A stretch of DNA of 64,000 nucleotides from Neobacillus driksii (lineage in GTDB: Bacteria; Bacillota; Bacilli; Bacillales; Cytobacillaceae). This document shows positions 25,662 through 35,965 of this stretch, one piece after another. Position 1 is the first letter of the stretch, and each line of letters opens with the position of its first letter. The stretch lies in the NCBI RefSeq assembly GCF_013409995.1, contig NZ_JACCBX010000009.1, positions 1 to 64,000 of the forward strand, in the 5' to 3' direction. A program made the position numbers and the translations under genes. The notes beneath the pieces are model-generated. The model was given only the letters and a program-made list of their open reading frames with translations. It was not told the DNA's origin and ran no database searches.

Positions 25662-27056
25662 TTGCAGGAACAAAAATTATCGCGAGGACTAAAAAACAGG
25701 CACGTTCAACTCATCGCTATTGGCGGGGCTATTGGAACAGGATTATTTCTAGGAGCAGGAAAATCTATTCATTTAACAGGTCCATCGATTTTATTTGCGT
25801 ACTTGATTACAGGTGCCATTTGCTTTTTAATCATGCGCGCACTTGGAGAATTGCTTTTATCCAACTTAAAATATCATTCTTTTGTGGACTTTGTTAGAGA
25901 CTATTTGGGGAATATGGCGGCCTTTATTACGGGCTGGACCTACTGGTTTTGCTGGATTTCAATCGCAATGGCCGATTTAACAGCAGTGGGTCTCTATACC
26001 CAATTTTGGTTTCCTGATGTACCACAGTGGATGCCTGGGTTAATTGCACTAGTCGTTTTGCTTCTTATGAATCTTGCAACCGTAAAGCTTTTTGGCGAAA
26101 TGGAATTCTGGTTCGCATTAATTAAAGTAATTGCGATTCTTGCGCTAATTGTTATCGGAATATTCATGATTATTAAAGGCTTCTCAACAAATTCCGGTGC
26201 ATCCAGTTTTACCAATCTTTGGAGCCACGGCGGAATGTTCCCAAATGGCATAAATGGTTTTATTCTGTCATTCCAAATGGTAGTGTTTGCGTTTGTTGGC
26301 ATTGAACTTGTAGGACTTACTGCAGGTGAAACAGAAAACCCCGAGAAAGTAATTCCTAAAGCAATAAATAATATCCCTATAAGAGTATTGATTTTCTACA
26401 TTGGCGCCCTCATTGTCATCATGAGTATTTATCCGTGGAATGCGATTGATCCTGCGAAAAGTCCATTTGTCCAAGTCTTTGTGGCGGTTGGAATTGCAGC
26501 AGCAGCTGGTATCGTCAATTTTGTCGTCCTAACCTCAGCAGCGTCGGCCTGTAACAGCGCAATCTTCAGTACAAGCCGGATGGTATACTCTCTTGCAAAA
26601 GATAAAAATGCACCTGTACCATTAGCAAAACTTGATTCTCGTAAAGTACCTTCCAATGCATTGTTCTTCTCCACTGTTGTCATTCTAATTGCCGTAATAT
26701 TGAACTATGTTATGCCAGAAGGAGTATTTACGCTGATTACAAGTATTTCTACAGTATGTTTCATCTTTATTTGGGGAATTACTGTCATCAGCCATTTAAA
26801 ATACAGAAAAACCAGACCGGATCTAGCGAAAGTGAACAAATTTAAATTGCCGCTTTATCCATTTTCCAATTACTTAATTCTTGTTTTCCTTGCGTTCGTG
26901 CTTGTTGTACTTGGGCTTGCCGAAGATACTCGTATCGCCTTGTTTGTAACACCTGTTTGGTTTATCATGCTGATAGCGATTTATAAAATGGTGATCACGA
27001 AGGTGGATTATGCAGAACAGGAGAATCAACAAAATTTAGCAGAAATTAAGCGATAA
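25662..27056 (+). CDS. Amino-acid permease, APC superfamily (CycA-like glycine carrier)
   Basis: A 464-aa carrier with 12 predicted helices of the AAT family. The N-terminus SRGLKNRHVQLIAIGGAIGTGLFLG is the family signature, with further ITGWTYWFCW and AASACNSAIFSTSRM stretches. CycA-type members take up glycine, D-alanine and D-serine. The tandem glycine riboswitch upstream strongly suggests glycine as substrate. The TTG start at 25662 follows AGAGGGG 6-7 bases upstream. It is transcribed separately from the gcv operon, which has its own riboswitch. Confidence 0.85.
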   Translation: MQEQKLSRGLKNRHVQLIAIGGAIGTGLFLGAGKSIHLTGPSILFAYLITGAICFLIMRALGELLLSNLKYHSFVDFVRDYLGNMAAFITGWTYWFCWISIAMADLTAVGLYTQFWFPDVPQWMPGLIALVVLLLMNLATVKLFGEMEFWFALIKVIAILALIVIGIFMIIKGFSTNSGASSFTNLWSHGGMFPNGINGFILSFQMVVFAFVGIELVGLTAGETENPEKVIPKAINNIPIRVLIFYIGALIVIMSIYPWNAIDPAKSPFVQVFVAVGIAAAAGIVNFVVLTSAASACNSAIFSTSRMVYSLAKDKNAPVPLAKLDSRKVPSNALFFSTVVILIAVILNYVMPEGVFTLITSISTVCFIFIWGITVISHLKYRKTRPDLAKVNKFKLPLYPFSNYLILVFLAFVLVVLGLAEDTRIALFVTPVWFIMLIAIYKMVITKVDYAEQENQQNLAEIKR

Positions 27057-27068
27057 CTAAAAAAATAA

Positions 27069-27119
27069 TGTTTACGCTTTCAAAAAAAGCTTGACGTAGA
27101 TTCCTGTTACTATTATTCT
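27069..27119 (+). promoter_or_regulatory. Promoter of the glycine operon with cre-like site
   Basis: TTGACG (27091-27096), a 17-bp spacer and TATTCT (27114-27119) form a promoter. TGTTTACGCTTTCA at 27069-27082, just upstream of the -35, matches 13 of 14 cre positions, so carbon catabolite control through CcpA is plausible. Confidence 0.5.
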
Positions 27120-27149
27120 GAAAATAATAAAAATTAATAAGCGGAAGAT

Positions 27150-27331
27150 GGTTGTGGGAGAGTGCAAGTTTACACGCCACCGAAGGAGCAAGTTCCAAAA
27201 AGACCCTTGGAATTAATCTCTCAGGTAGATGGAACCACAATTGGACGCAACTCTGGAGAGCGCATATAAATGATATGCCACCAAAGGGGAAGGTTCTTAA
27301 TCGAACTTAAACTCTCAGGTAAAAGGACAGA
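27150..27331 (+). promoter_or_regulatory. Tandem glycine riboswitch 2
   Basis: Aptamer 1 (27150-27242) has TTGTGGGAGAGTGC, CACCGAAGGAGCAAG and CTCTCAGGTAGATGGAACC, closing through TTGTGG/CCACAA. Aptamer 2 (27243-27331) has CTCTGGAGAGCGC, CCACCAAAGGGG and CTCTCAGGTAAAAGGACAG. It precedes glyA and the whole gcv operon and should switch it on when glycine is abundant. It is a paralogue of the riboswitch 1.9 kb upstream. Confidence 0.93.
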
Positions 27332-27376
27332 GAAGGGTAGAAGAAAGCCTAGTGCTACCCTTTTCTGTCCTTTTTT
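27321..27376 (+). terminator. Riboswitch expression-platform terminator 2
   Basis: AAAAGGACAGAGAAGGGTAG pairs with CTACCCTTTTCTGTCCTTTT over about 20 bp, followed by T. The 5-prime arm overlaps the conserved end of aptamer 2. Confidence 0.87.
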
Positions 27377-27445
27377 GCGTGCAAAAAAGTAGGTTTTTAA
27401 CTACAGATAGAGGTAGTCATTACAACAATCAAGGGGGAAACGGGA

Positions 27446-28696
27446 ATGAGTTTACAACAAAATGATTCCACTATTTTTGCAGCAATCCAGAAAGAGCAGC
27501 AACGTCAGCATCAAACATTGGAACTGATCGCATCTGAAAACTTCGTAAGCCAAGATGTTTTAGAAGCAATGGGTAGTGTGTTGACGAACAAATATGCAGA
27601 AGGCTATCCAGGAAAGCGTTACTACGGAGGCTGTGAATTTGTCGATGTGGCAGAACAAGTTGCCATTGACCGCCTAACTCAACTGTTTGGTGCTAAATAT
27701 GCCAATGTCCAGCCTCACTCAGGTGCCCAGGCAAACTTCGCTGTATTTTTCGCTCTCCTTCAACCCGGTGATAAAGTGATGGGGATGAACCTCTCACATG
27801 GCGGGCACTTAACGCACGGAAGTCCTGTAAGTGTTTCAGGAAAATGGTTTGAAGTAGTGTCCTATGGTGTCAGAGAAGATACTCAATTGATTGATTACGA
27901 TGAACTGGAAGCAATTGCGAAAAAAGAAAAACCGAAATTGATCATTGCAGGTACCAGTGCTTACCCTAGAACGATTGATTTTGCACGGTTTAGACAAATT
28001 GCGGATCAAGTTGGCGCGAAGTTTATGGTAGATATGGCGCATATCGCAGGACTAGTTGCAGCTGGTCTTCACCCATCACCAGTTCCTTATGCAGATGTTG
28101 TAACGAGCACTACGCATAAGACGCTCCGAGGACCGCGTGGCGGCATTATTTTAACAAATGATGAAGAGATGATAAAAGCCCTTAATAAATCCGTGTTTCC
28201 AGGAATTCAAGGCGGTCCGCTGATGCATATTATTGCAGCTAAGGCAGTTGCATTCAGCGAAGCATTGCAGCCAAGCTTTAAGGATTATGCGAAACAAGTC
28301 ATTGAAAATGCTGCAGCATTAGGAGAAACATTAAAAAAACATGGCGCAGCCCTTGTTTCCGGCGGAACCGATAATCATATTGTCCTTTTAGATTTACGTC
28401 CATGGAATTTAACTGGAAAAGTAGCAGAAAAATTATTAGAAGAAGCCGGTATTACGGTCAATAAAAATACGATTCCTTATGATCCTGAAAAGCCTTTTGT
28501 TACAAGTGGTATCCGCATGGGAACTGCGGCTTTAACGACACGTGGTATGAAGCAGGATGAAATGGTGAAAATCGGGGAAGTAATCGCAGCTGTTCTGAAA
28601 AGTAAAGGCGACGAAGCAGTTCTTGAGAAAGCAAAAGAAACTACCAAAGCAATCTGTAGTGGCTATCCGTTATTTCAACAGGCAATCACAGTTTAA
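27446..28696 (+). CDS. glyA: Serine hydroxymethyltransferase
   Basis: A 416-aa PLP enzyme interconverting glycine plus 5,10-methylene-THF and serine plus THF. The PLP lysine is Lys225 in [12 protein letters not shown]. Other signatures are [22 protein letters not shown] and [11 protein letters not shown]. Length is normal. Being first in a glycine-induced operon, it should run toward serine, taking the C1 unit made by the glycine cleavage system. Bacillus usually has a housekeeping glyA elsewhere, so this may be a second copy; that cannot be checked here. Confidence 0.95.
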   Translation: MSLQQNDSTIFAAIQKEQQRQHQTLELIASENFVSQDVLEAMGSVLTNKYAEGYPGKRYYGGCEFVDVAEQVAIDRLTQLFGAKYANVQPHSGAQANFAVFFALLQPGDKVMGMNLSHGGHLTHGSPVSVSGKWFEVVSYGVREDTQLIDYDELEAIAKKEKPKLIIAGTSAYPRTIDFARFRQIADQVGAKFMVDMAHIAGLVAAGLHPSPVPYADVVTSTTHKTLRGPRGGIILTNDEEMIKALNKSVFPGIQGGPLMHIIAAKAVAFSEALQPSFKDYAKQVIENAAALGETLKKHGAALVSGGTDNHIVLLDLRPWNLTGKVAEKLLEEAGITVNKNTIPYDPEKPFVTSGIRMGTAALTTRGMKQDEMVKIGEVIAAVLKSKGDEAVLEKAKETTKAICSGYPLFQQAITV

Positions 28697-28711
28697 GAAG
28701 GGAGCATGAGG

Positions 28712-29227
28712 ATGGAATTTCAGAGTTGTTTTGACATTATTGGTCCTATTATGGTGGGACCGTCGAGTTCACATACAGCAGGAGTCGTATCCATCGGGAA
28801 ATTTATTTATGAACTGGTAGGAGATTATCCGCAAGAGGTCAATATTGTATTTTATGATTCCTTTGCTGAAACCTACCAAGGACATGGAACAGATAAAGCA
28901 CTTCTTGGCGGATTGCTTGGGATGGATACCGATGATACACGCATTAAACACTCATTGGAGTGGGCAAAAGAGGTTGGGATGGAGTACAAATTCGAATTTG
29001 CTGAAAGCTGTGAGTACTATGATCATCCAAATACAACTATGGTAACAGTGAAACACGACGATCGTCTTGTAAAGGTAGGCGGTGCGTCACTTGGCGGCGG
29101 CTTATCCAAGATTTTTATGATTAACGAGAAGATGGTAGATATTCGTTTAAATGCAGGCGATGACTTTACGGTCCTTGCTCGTTCTTATCAACCAAGAGGG
29201 AAAGTACTGATGGAGGCAATAGGATGA
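28712..29227 (+). CDS. sdaAB: L-serine ammonia-lyase, beta subunit (no ACT domain)
   Basis: About 171 aa. This subunit works with SdaAA to convert serine to pyruvate and ammonia. It shows FDIIGPIMVGPSSSHTAG at the start, a GHGTDKALLGGLLG stretch and ends at RSYQPRGKVLMEAIG. The usual Bacillus SdaAB is about 220 aa with a C-terminal ACT domain, which is absent here. The ATG at 28712 is chosen (GAAGGGAG 7 bases before); an in-frame ATG at 28706 is only 1 base from that site. It overlaps sdaAA by 4 bases. Confidence 0.88.
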   Translation: MEFQSCFDIIGPIMVGPSSSHTAGVVSIGKFIYELVGDYPQEVNIVFYDSFAETYQGHGTDKALLGGLLGMDTDDTRIKHSLEWAKEVGMEYKFEFAESCEYYDHPNTTMVTVKHDDRLVKVGGASLGGGLSKIFMINEKMVDIRLNAGDDFTVLARSYQPRGKVLMEAIG

Positions 29228-30105
29228 AGATACAGTCGATGAAAGAGCTGATTGAGGTTTGTGAAAGAGAACAAAAAACCATTGGTGAAATCATGCTGAT
29301 GATGGAAATAGAAAAATCAGGACGAGACAAAGAAACCATTATTAGCATGATGGAAGAGCGCTTGATCAAAATGAAAGAAGCCGTTGATAGCGGTATAAAA
29401 GATGCTTCAACCGCACCAAGTGGAATTTCTGGCGGTGATGCCGTGAAAATGGTTGATTACGTACAGCAAGGGAAATCTCTGTCTGGAAATTATGTCAGCA
29501 ATGCAATGAGCTTTTCATTGGCAACTTCTGAAAACAATGCACGGATGGGGGTTATTGTTGCCACTCCAACTGCTGGAGCTGCCGGCATATTGCCTGGTGT
29601 ATTGTTTTCGCTTCATAAAAATGATGGCACCCCCTATAAAAATTTAGTCATGGGCTTATTCACAGCAAGCATGCTCGGGTTTGTCATTGCAAATCGTTCA
29701 TTCATCTCTGGGGCAGCGGGGGGCTGTCAAGCAGAGGTAGGATCTGCAACAGCTATGGCAGCTGGAACCATTGTAGAGTTAAAAGGCGGCACGCCACAGC
29801 AGGCTGTGAATGCGACTGCCATTGCCATGAAGTCACTCTTAGGATTAGTTTGTGATCCAGTCGCAGGTCTTGTTGAAGTGCCTTGCATTAAGCGTAATGT
29901 AATCGGAACCTCCATCGCTTTTTCAGCGGCTGATATGTCGCTGGCTGGGATTGAAAGCCGCATACCATGTGATGAAGTGATTGAAGCAATGTATCGAATC
30001 GGAAAAGATATGCCTCGGACACTTCGGGAAACAGCGCTTGGAGGTCTAGCAACGACAGAAACAGGTAAACAGGTGAAGGAACGACTATTTTGTAAGAAAT
30101 CTTAA
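29224..30105 (+). CDS. sdaAA: L-serine ammonia-lyase, iron-sulfur-dependent alpha subunit
   Basis: A 293-aa catalytic subunit carrying the oxygen-labile Fe-S cluster. Candidate cysteine ligands are in GGCQAEVGSA and CDPVAGLVEVPC. Also seen are APSGISGGDAVKM and VATPTAGAAGILPGVL. It deaminates serine made by GlyA to pyruvate, so the operon can feed glycine carbon into central metabolism. The start ATG overlaps the sdaAB stop (ATGA). Confidence 0.92.
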   Translation: MKIQSMKELIEVCEREQKTIGEIMLMMEIEKSGRDKETIISMMEERLIKMKEAVDSGIKDASTAPSGISGGDAVKMVDYVQQGKSLSGNYVSNAMSFSLATSENNARMGVIVATPTAGAAGILPGVLFSLHKNDGTPYKNLVMGLFTASMLGFVIANRSFISGAAGGCQAEVGSATAMAAGTIVELKGGTPQQAVNATAIAMKSLLGLVCDPVAGLVEVPCIKRNVIGTSIAFSAADMSLAGIESRIPCDEVIEAMYRIGKDMPRTLRETALGGLATTETGKQVKERLFCKKS

Positions 30106-30120
30106 GGAGGAGATATCTCA

Positions 30121-31233
30121 ATGGGTATGGCAACAGCATTAAAGCAAACGCCACTTTTTGAAGTTTATGGAAAGTTTGGTGCGAAGGTGATAGATTTTGG
30201 AGGCTGGGCACTGCCAGTTCAGTTTTCTAGCATTTTAGATGAGCACGAGGCAGTCCGAACAAAAGCAGGACTTTTTGATGTCTCTCATATGGGTGAAGTA
30301 CTTGTTGTAGGAAAAGATGCAGAGCGTTACATCAACTACCTATGCACGAACGATGTGACAAAGCTTGTCATCAATCAAGCACAATATACTGCAATGTGCT
30401 ATCCAGACGGCGGAACGGTTGATGATTTATTAGTGTACAAATTAGACAATGAAAAATATTTACTAGTGATTAATGCGGCAAACATTGAGAAGGATTTCGA
30501 ATGGATGCAGCAGCATGCAAAAGGAGAGATGGCGCTCCAAAATATTTCGAATGAGGTTGCGCAGATTGCCATCCAGGGTCCCAATGCTGAAGGTGTTTTA
30601 CAAAAGTTAACAGAAACCGATTTATCGAAAATTGGCTCTTTTAGATTTGTTCAACATGTCAACCTTGACGGGATTACTGATGTGCTCGTATCTCGCACTG
30701 GTTATACAGGGGAAGATGGTTTTGAGCTTTATTTATCTGCTTCTCAAGCGGAAGCACTCTGGGTAAAGCTTTTAGAAGTTGGAAATGATGATGGCTTAAA
30801 GCCATGCGGTCTAGGTGCACGTGACACCCTACGTTTAGAAGCACGTCTTGCCCTCTATGGTCAAGAGTTATTGCCTGATATAAGTCCTCTTGAAGCGGGA
30901 ATCGGCTTTGCAGTAAAAACGAACAAAGTGAATGATTTTATCGGTAAATACGCACTATTAGCACAAAAAGAAGCCGGATTAAAGCGAAAATTAGTAGGAA
31001 TTGAAGTAACAGGCAGGGGAATCCCTCGTCATGGGTATAAAGTAGTTTCGGAAGATGGAGAGGCTATTGGTGTAGTAACATCTGGAACCCAATCACCATC
31101 ATTAAAGAAAAGTATTGGTCTTGCACTTATTGCAGCTGAACATACTGAAGTGGGAACACCATTGAAAGTGGAAATCCGTAATAAGTTGATTGAAGCGGTT
31201 GTGGTTAAAACACCTTTCTATAAAAAGGGATAA
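30121..31233 (+). CDS. gcvT: Glycine cleavage system T protein (aminomethyltransferase)
   Basis: 370 aa. It transfers the aminomethyl group from lipoylated GcvH to THF, giving 5,10-methylene-THF and ammonia. Family features are [45 protein letters not shown] and the conserved [21 protein letters not shown] lies upstream of the ATG. Full length and in operon with gcvH, gcvPA and gcvPB. Confidence 0.96.
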   Translation: MGMATALKQTPLFEVYGKFGAKVIDFGGWALPVQFSSILDEHEAVRTKAGLFDVSHMGEVLVVGKDAERYINYLCTNDVTKLVINQAQYTAMCYPDGGTVDDLLVYKLDNEKYLLVINAANIEKDFEWMQQHAKGEMALQNISNEVAQIAIQGPNAEGVLQKLTETDLSKIGSFRFVQHVNLDGITDVLVSRTGYTGEDGFELYLSASQAEALWVKLLEVGNDDGLKPCGLGARDTLRLEARLALYGQELLPDISPLEAGIGFAVKTNKVNDFIGKYALLAQKEAGLKRKLVGIEVTGRGIPRHGYKVVSEDGEAIGVVTSGTQSPSLKKSIGLALIAAEHTEVGTPLKVEIRNKLIEAVVVKTPFYKKG

Positions 31234-31309
31234 TAGAGTCATAGAGTGTTAGTTTGCATGAGCAGATAGGCATTACGAAAGTAAATAAAAATTGGAAGGA
31301 AGAGAAATA

Positions 31310-31705
31310 ATGACGAAAGCAACAGCAACTTTACTATATAGCAAAGAACATGAGTGGGTATTACAATTAGACGGAAATCGAGTACGCGTTGGAATTTCTG
31401 ATTTTGCACAAAAGCAATTAGGAGATATTGTCTTCGTTGAAACCCCAGAATTGGATGATGAAGTAACAGCAAATGAATCAATGGGAACCATCGAATCAGT
31501 TAAAGCAGTTTCAGATCTATATTCTCCTGTATCAGGAACGGTTGTACTGGTAAACGAAGAGTTAGGAGATGCACCTGAGACGATTAATGAACATCCATAT
31601 GAAGCAGGATGGTTAGTAGAAGTGGAAATGTCGAATCCAGATGAATTGGAATCACTTTTAAATGAAGAGGCATACCAAGCATATATTAATGAAGGAGAGG
31701 AATAA
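31310..31705 (+). CDS. gcvH: Glycine cleavage system H protein
   Basis: A 131-aa lipoyl carrier. The lipoylated lysine is Lys65 in [15 protein letters not shown]. The N-terminal YSKEHEWV and C-terminal [10 protein letters not shown] are typical. AAGGAAGAG precedes the ATG at 31310; an in-frame ATG 18 bases upstream lacks a proper site. It shuttles intermediates between GcvP, GcvT and the dihydrolipoyl dehydrogenase, and is the expected substrate of the lipA product downstream. Confidence 0.96.
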   Translation: MTKATATLLYSKEHEWVLQLDGNRVRVGISDFAQKQLGDIVFVETPELDDEVTANESMGTIESVKAVSDLYSPVSGTVVLVNEELGDAPETINEHPYEAGWLVEVEMSNPDELESLLNEEAYQAYINEGEE

Positions 31706-31706
31706 A

Positions 31707-33059
31707 ATGACTTCTACTTATCGCTACCTCCCTGATACGAAACAAGATCAAGAGGAAATGCTATCTTTTTTAAATATTTCTTCGATAGATGAGTTATTTG
31801 AAGATATTCCAGAAGAAATCCAGCTGAAATCAGAGCTAAATATCCCAGCGGCTGTCCCTGAATCACTTCTTTCGAAAAAAATGAATCAGCTTGCTTCTAA
31901 AAATAAAAATGCGAATCATTACCCGACGTTTCTTGGTGCGGGAACCTATGATCACTACATACCAAGTGTGGTCAATCATATGATATCACGTTCCGAATTT
32001 TACACAGCATACACACCATACCAACCGGAAATCAGCCAAGGTGAATTACAAGCGATTTTTGAATTTCAAACGATGGTTTGTGAGCTTACAGGAATGGATG
32101 TAGCTAATTCTTCCATGTATGACGGCTTTACTTCACTTGCAGAAGCTGCATCACTTGCTGTAGCGTCGACACGACGTTCCAAAGTTCTTGTGTCGAAGGG
32201 AGTTCATCCTGAATCACGTGCCATCCTAAATACGGTAGCAGATGGCCAAGGTTATAATGTTGAGGACGTCAATCTTATTGATGATGAAACAAGTCTAGTG
32301 CAGCTTCAAGGACAAATTGATAAAAACACAGCTGCGGTTATTGTACAATACCCAAACTTTTTCGGTTCCATCGAGGATTTAACAGAAATTAAGAATATCG
32401 CTGATTCAAAAGGAGCGCTTTTCATTGTAAGCGCCAATCCATTGGCACTAGCACTCTTGCAATCTCCCGGTAAACTTGGAGCAGATATTGTGATCGGGGA
32501 TATGCAGCCATTAGGAGTCCCGATGTCCTTCGGCGGCCCGCACTGCGGTTATTTTTCAGTAAGTAAGAAATTTATGCGAAAAATCCCTGGACGAATTGTA
32601 GGGCAAACGCGTGACGAAAAAGGACAACGTGGATTTGTATTAACCCTGCAAGCACGTGAGCAGCACATTCGCCGAGATAAAGCATCGTCTAATATTTGTT
32701 CAAACCAAGCATTAAATGCACTTGCTTCTGCGGTTTGTATGAGTGCACTTGGAAAGCAAGGAATTCGTCAAATGGCGCAGCTAAACGTTGAAAAAGCAGA
32801 TTACATGGCAAAATCGTTAGATAAAAAAGGCTTTACTATTATGAATAAAGCTCCATTCTTTAATGAATTTGTTGTCAAGCTTCCTCGTCCAGTAAAGGAA
32901 GTCAATTCAAAACTTCTTGAAGCTGGTATCATCGGCGGGTTTGATTTAGGAAATGATTACGGCTTAGAAGATCAAATGCTTATTGCAGTAACAGAGCAGC
33001 GGACAAAAGAAGAGATTGACCAATTTATCGAGGTATTGGAGGCAGCTGTAAATGGTTGA
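31707..33059 (+). CDS. gcvPA: Glycine dehydrogenase (decarboxylating) subunit 1
   Basis: 450 aa, the N-terminal half of the P protein, which decarboxylates glycine. Seen: [46 protein letters not shown] and [21 protein letters not shown]. It forms a heterotetramer with GcvPB in Bacillus-type systems. The ATG at 31707 follows GGAGAGG directly after gcvH; a longer frame begins inside gcvH. It overlaps gcvPB by 8 bases. Confidence 0.95.
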   Translation: MTSTYRYLPDTKQDQEEMLSFLNISSIDELFEDIPEEIQLKSELNIPAAVPESLLSKKMNQLASKNKNANHYPTFLGAGTYDHYIPSVVNHMISRSEFYTAYTPYQPEISQGELQAIFEFQTMVCELTGMDVANSSMYDGFTSLAEAASLAVASTRRSKVLVSKGVHPESRAILNTVADGQGYNVEDVNLIDDETSLVQLQGQIDKNTAAVIVQYPNFFGSIEDLTEIKNIADSKGALFIVSANPLALALLQSPGKLGADIVIGDMQPLGVPMSFGGPHCGYFSVSKKFMRKIPGRIVGQTRDEKGQRGFVLTLQAREQHIRRDKASSNICSNQALNALASAVCMSALGKQGIRQMAQLNVEKADYMAKSLDKKGFTIMNKAPFFNEFVVKLPRPVKEVNSKLLEAGIIGGFDLGNDYGLEDQMLIAVTEQRTKEEIDQFIEVLEAAVNG

Positions 33060-34536
33060 ATATAATGATCTAATTTTTGAAATTAGTCGTGAGGGACGTG
33101 TTGGTTCAAGTCTTCCAGAGAGTGATGTTGATTATGTTGATCTCAATGATAAACTACCGAAGCATTTGATTCGTGATCTGCCGGCAGAACTCCCAGAAGT
33201 ATCAGAGTTACAGCTTGTTCGACATTACACCGCGCTTTCGAATAAGAACCATGGGATTGATAATGGTTTCTATCCACTTGGTTCTTGTACGATGAAGTAT
33301 AATCCGAAAATAAACGAGGACGTAGCACGTTTGGAAGGGTTTAGCCGCATTCATCCCTACCAGCCAACTGAAACGGTCCAAGGCGCATTAGAAGTTTTAT
33401 ATGAATTACAGGAAGAATTAGCTGTCATTACAGGAATGGATGCCGTGACGTTACAGCCTTCAGCAGGTGCTCAAGGAGAATGGACCGGGTTAATGATGGT
33501 CAAAGCCTATCATAAGCAAAAAGGTGAGGTAAGAACCAAAGTCCTTGTTCCAGACTCCGCACATGGAACAAACCCTGCAAGTGCAACGGTTGCTGGCTTT
33601 GATACGATAACGATTCCATCCAATGAGCATGGGCTAGTCGATTTAGAAGAATTAAAGAAACATGTCGATGAAAATACAGCAGCATTAATGCTGACAAACC
33701 CAAATACTCTCGGTCTATTTGAAAAAGAAATAGTAGAGATTGCTAAGGTTGTTCATGAAGCAGGCGGCTTACTATACTATGATGGAGCCAATGCGAATGC
33801 CATCTTAGGGAAAACAACTCCTGGCCAAATGGGATTTGACATCGTGCATTTAAATCTTCATAAAACCTTTACAACACCTCATGGCGGGGGCGGCCCAGGT
33901 GCAGGCCCAGTCGGTGTGAAAGAGAAATTGATTCCGTTCTTACCAGTACCTCGTGTTGAGAAAGTAAATGAAGTATATGTACTAGACTCTAACCAGCCAC
34001 TTTCTATTGGCCGTGTAAAAGGATACTATGGAAACTTTGGTATTCTATTGCGAGCGTATACCTATATTCGAACTATGGGGGCAGAGGGTTTACGTCAAGT
34101 ATCGGAAAGTGCAGTACTTCATGCCAATTATCTGCGCAAAAAACTAGAACCATATTTTGAAGCACCGTATTCGCAAATTTGTAAGCATGAATTTGTGTTA
34201 TCTGGATCAAGACAGAAAAAGCTTGGTGTCAGAACACTAGATATGGCCAAACGCCTGCTGGATTTTGGCTACCATCCACCTACCATCTACTTCCCGCTAA
34301 ATGTAGAGGAATGTTTGATGATTGAACCAACAGAAACAGAGACAAAAGAAACACTGGATGCTTTTGCGGATGTCATGATTCAAATTGCAAAAGAAGTGGA
34401 AGAAAATCCAGGAGTCGTATTAGACGCACCACATACGACAGTAATTGGCCGGTTAGATGAAGTACAGGCTGCTAGACAACCAATCTTGCGCTATACAAAA
34501 GAAAAAGTAGTAAATAAAGAAACTGTAATGTCATAA
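33052..34536 (+). CDS. gcvPB: Glycine dehydrogenase (decarboxylating) subunit 2
   Basis: 494 aa, the PLP-carrying half of the P protein. The cofactor lysine is Lys271 in [17 protein letters not shown]. Other signatures are [25 protein letters not shown] and [10 protein letters not shown]. Its start lies within the gcvPA end, implying coupled translation and equal subunit amounts. Confidence 0.96.
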   Translation: MVEYNDLIFEISREGRVGSSLPESDVDYVDLNDKLPKHLIRDLPAELPEVSELQLVRHYTALSNKNHGIDNGFYPLGSCTMKYNPKINEDVARLEGFSRIHPYQPTETVQGALEVLYELQEELAVITGMDAVTLQPSAGAQGEWTGLMMVKAYHKQKGEVRTKVLVPDSAHGTNPASATVAGFDTITIPSNEHGLVDLEELKKHVDENTAALMLTNPNTLGLFEKEIVEIAKVVHEAGGLLYYDGANANAILGKTTPGQMGFDIVHLNLHKTFTTPHGGGGPGAGPVGVKEKLIPFLPVPRVEKVNEVYVLDSNQPLSIGRVKGYYGNFGILLRAYTYIRTMGAEGLRQVSESAVLHANYLRKKLEPYFEAPYSQICKHEFVLSGSRQKKLGVRTLDMAKRLLDFGYHPPTIYFPLNVEECLMIEPTETETKETLDAFADVMIQIAKEVEENPGVVLDAPHTTVIGRLDEVQAARQPILRYTKEKVVNKETVMS

Positions 34537-34552
34537 CTGAATGTTTAAACAT

Positions 34553-34602
34553 GAACCATCAAGAATGAATAGATGTTCTTACTATATCATTCTTGGTGGT
34601 TC
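34553..34602 (+). other. Stable stem-loop between gcvPB and lipA
   Basis: GAACCATCAAGAATGA pairs with TCATTCTTGGTGGTTC over 16 bp with one wobble. No T-run follows, so it is not a classical terminator. It may set RNA processing, stability or relative expression of the lipA-lpd-purU part of the operon. Confidence 0.6.
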
Positions 34603-34644
34603 AAAATAGCCTAAGCTTCATGACAGTTCATAGGAGTGGTAAAT

Positions 34645-35532
34645 ATGTCAATCGATTATGTTCGCAAACCAGAATGGCTAAAAATAAAATTAAATACAAA
34701 TGAAGAGTATACGGGCCTAAAAAAAATGATGCGTGAAAAAAAGCTTCATACAGTCTGTGAAGAAGCGAAATGTCCTAACATCCATGAGTGCTGGGCTGTA
34801 CGTAAAACGGCAACCTTTATGATTTTAGGAAGTATATGCACCCGAGCCTGCCGTTTCTGTGCGGTTCAAACTGGGCTGCCGACAGAGCTTGATTGGGATG
34901 AGCCAGAACGTGTAGCGGAATCAGTAGAACAAATGGGACTAAAGCATGTCGTCATTACCGCAGTTGCTCGTGATGATTTAAAAGATGGCGGGGCAGGAGT
35001 ATTTGCCGAAACCCTACGGGCAGTAAGACGACGCAATCCATTTTGCAGTATTGAAGTCCTCCCGTCCGATATGAAGGGTGAATATGACAACTTAAAAACA
35101 TTAATGGATGCCGGGCCAGACATTTTAAATCACAATATTGAGACAGTGAAACGTTTGTCACCAAAAATTCGTGCACGTGCCACATACGAACGTTCCCTTG
35201 AATTTTTAAGACGTGCAAAACAAATGAATGCTGCGATTCCAACAAAATCAAGCATTATGATTGGTCTAGGAGAAACAAAGGAAGAAATTATCGAAACGAT
35301 GGATGATCTTCGTGCAAACCATGTAGATATTATGACAATCGGTCAATATTTGCAGCCAACCAAACATCATTTAAAAGTCCAAAAATATTGGAGTCCACAA
35401 GAGTTTGAAGAACTAAAGATCATTGCCATGTCAAAAGGCTTTAGCCACTGTGAAGCAGGTCCGCTCGTTCGCTCCTCTTATCATGCTGATGCACAGGTCA
35501 ATGCAGCAAAAGCGAATGTGTCATCCATGTAA
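34645..35532 (+). CDS. lipA: Lipoyl synthase
   Basis: A 295-aa radical-SAM enzyme that inserts two sulfurs into octanoyl-lysine. The auxiliary cluster cysteines are Cys38, Cys43 and Cys49 ([13 protein letters not shown]) and the radical-SAM cysteines Cys65, Cys69 and Cys72 (CTRACRFC). The C-terminal [10 protein letters not shown] supplies the usual Arg-Ser-Ser. TAGGAGTGG lies 5 bases before the ATG at 34645. Bacillus lipA is normally a stand-alone gene, so this gcv-linked copy may be dedicated to GcvH. Confidence 0.95.
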   Translation: MSIDYVRKPEWLKIKLNTNEEYTGLKKMMREKKLHTVCEEAKCPNIHECWAVRKTATFMILGSICTRACRFCAVQTGLPTELDWDEPERVAESVEQMGLKHVVITAVARDDLKDGGAGVFAETLRAVRRRNPFCSIEVLPSDMKGEYDNLKTLMDAGPDILNHNIETVKRLSPKIRARATYERSLEFLRRAKQMNAAIPTKSSIMIGLGETKEEIIETMDDLRANHVDIMTIGQYLQPTKHHLKVQKYWSPQEFEELKIIAMSKGFSHCEAGPLVRSSYHADAQVNAAKANVSSM

Positions 35533-35560
35533 AATAGCGAATAAGGAGGAGTGAGTTCCT

Positions 35561-35866
35561 ATGTTGATAAAAATGACAGAATCGGCGATGAATAAGCTAA
35601 AGGAAATGGTTGTCAATGGAGAGCGGACTCCCCGGATTGACGCTGAAGTCGCTGGCGGCTGCGGTGTGACTGTTAAGTTTTCCATTGTATTTGATGAACC
35701 ACGACGAAACGATTTTATCATTGAGATGGATGGGATTCAGATTCAACTGGATCGTTTTACAAAACGTTATTTAGATGAAGTAACACATATTGATTATAAT
35801 GACGAAAACGGTTTTCTAGTTGGAGAAAGCTTCTCCTCTAGTGCATGTGCAATTGAAATAGATTAA
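35561..35866 (+). CDS. A-type Fe-S carrier / HesB-like protein
   Basis: 101 aa with the HesB/IscA fold pattern (ITESAMNKLKEM-like start, AGGCGV, C-terminal SSACAIEID). Only two cysteines of the usual three are at conserved places, Cys34 and Cys96, resembling the YqkB/YneR branch rather than canonical IscA. Its place between lipA and lpd suggests it delivers or repairs Fe-S clusters for LipA (and perhaps SdaAA); that role is inferred. AAGGAGGAG lies upstream. Confidence 0.72.
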   Translation: MLIKMTESAMNKLKEMVVNGERTPRIDAEVAGGCGVTVKFSIVFDEPRRNDFIIEMDGIQIQLDRFTKRYLDEVTHIDYNDENGFLVGESFSSSACAIEID

Positions 35867-35965
35867 TAGTTTTGCAGTCTATGAATTTATGTAGCCCCTG
35901 TTGGGACTAATAATCTAAGTTTTCCTAAGATATAAATACATATTTTGATAGAAGGGGATACGAAC

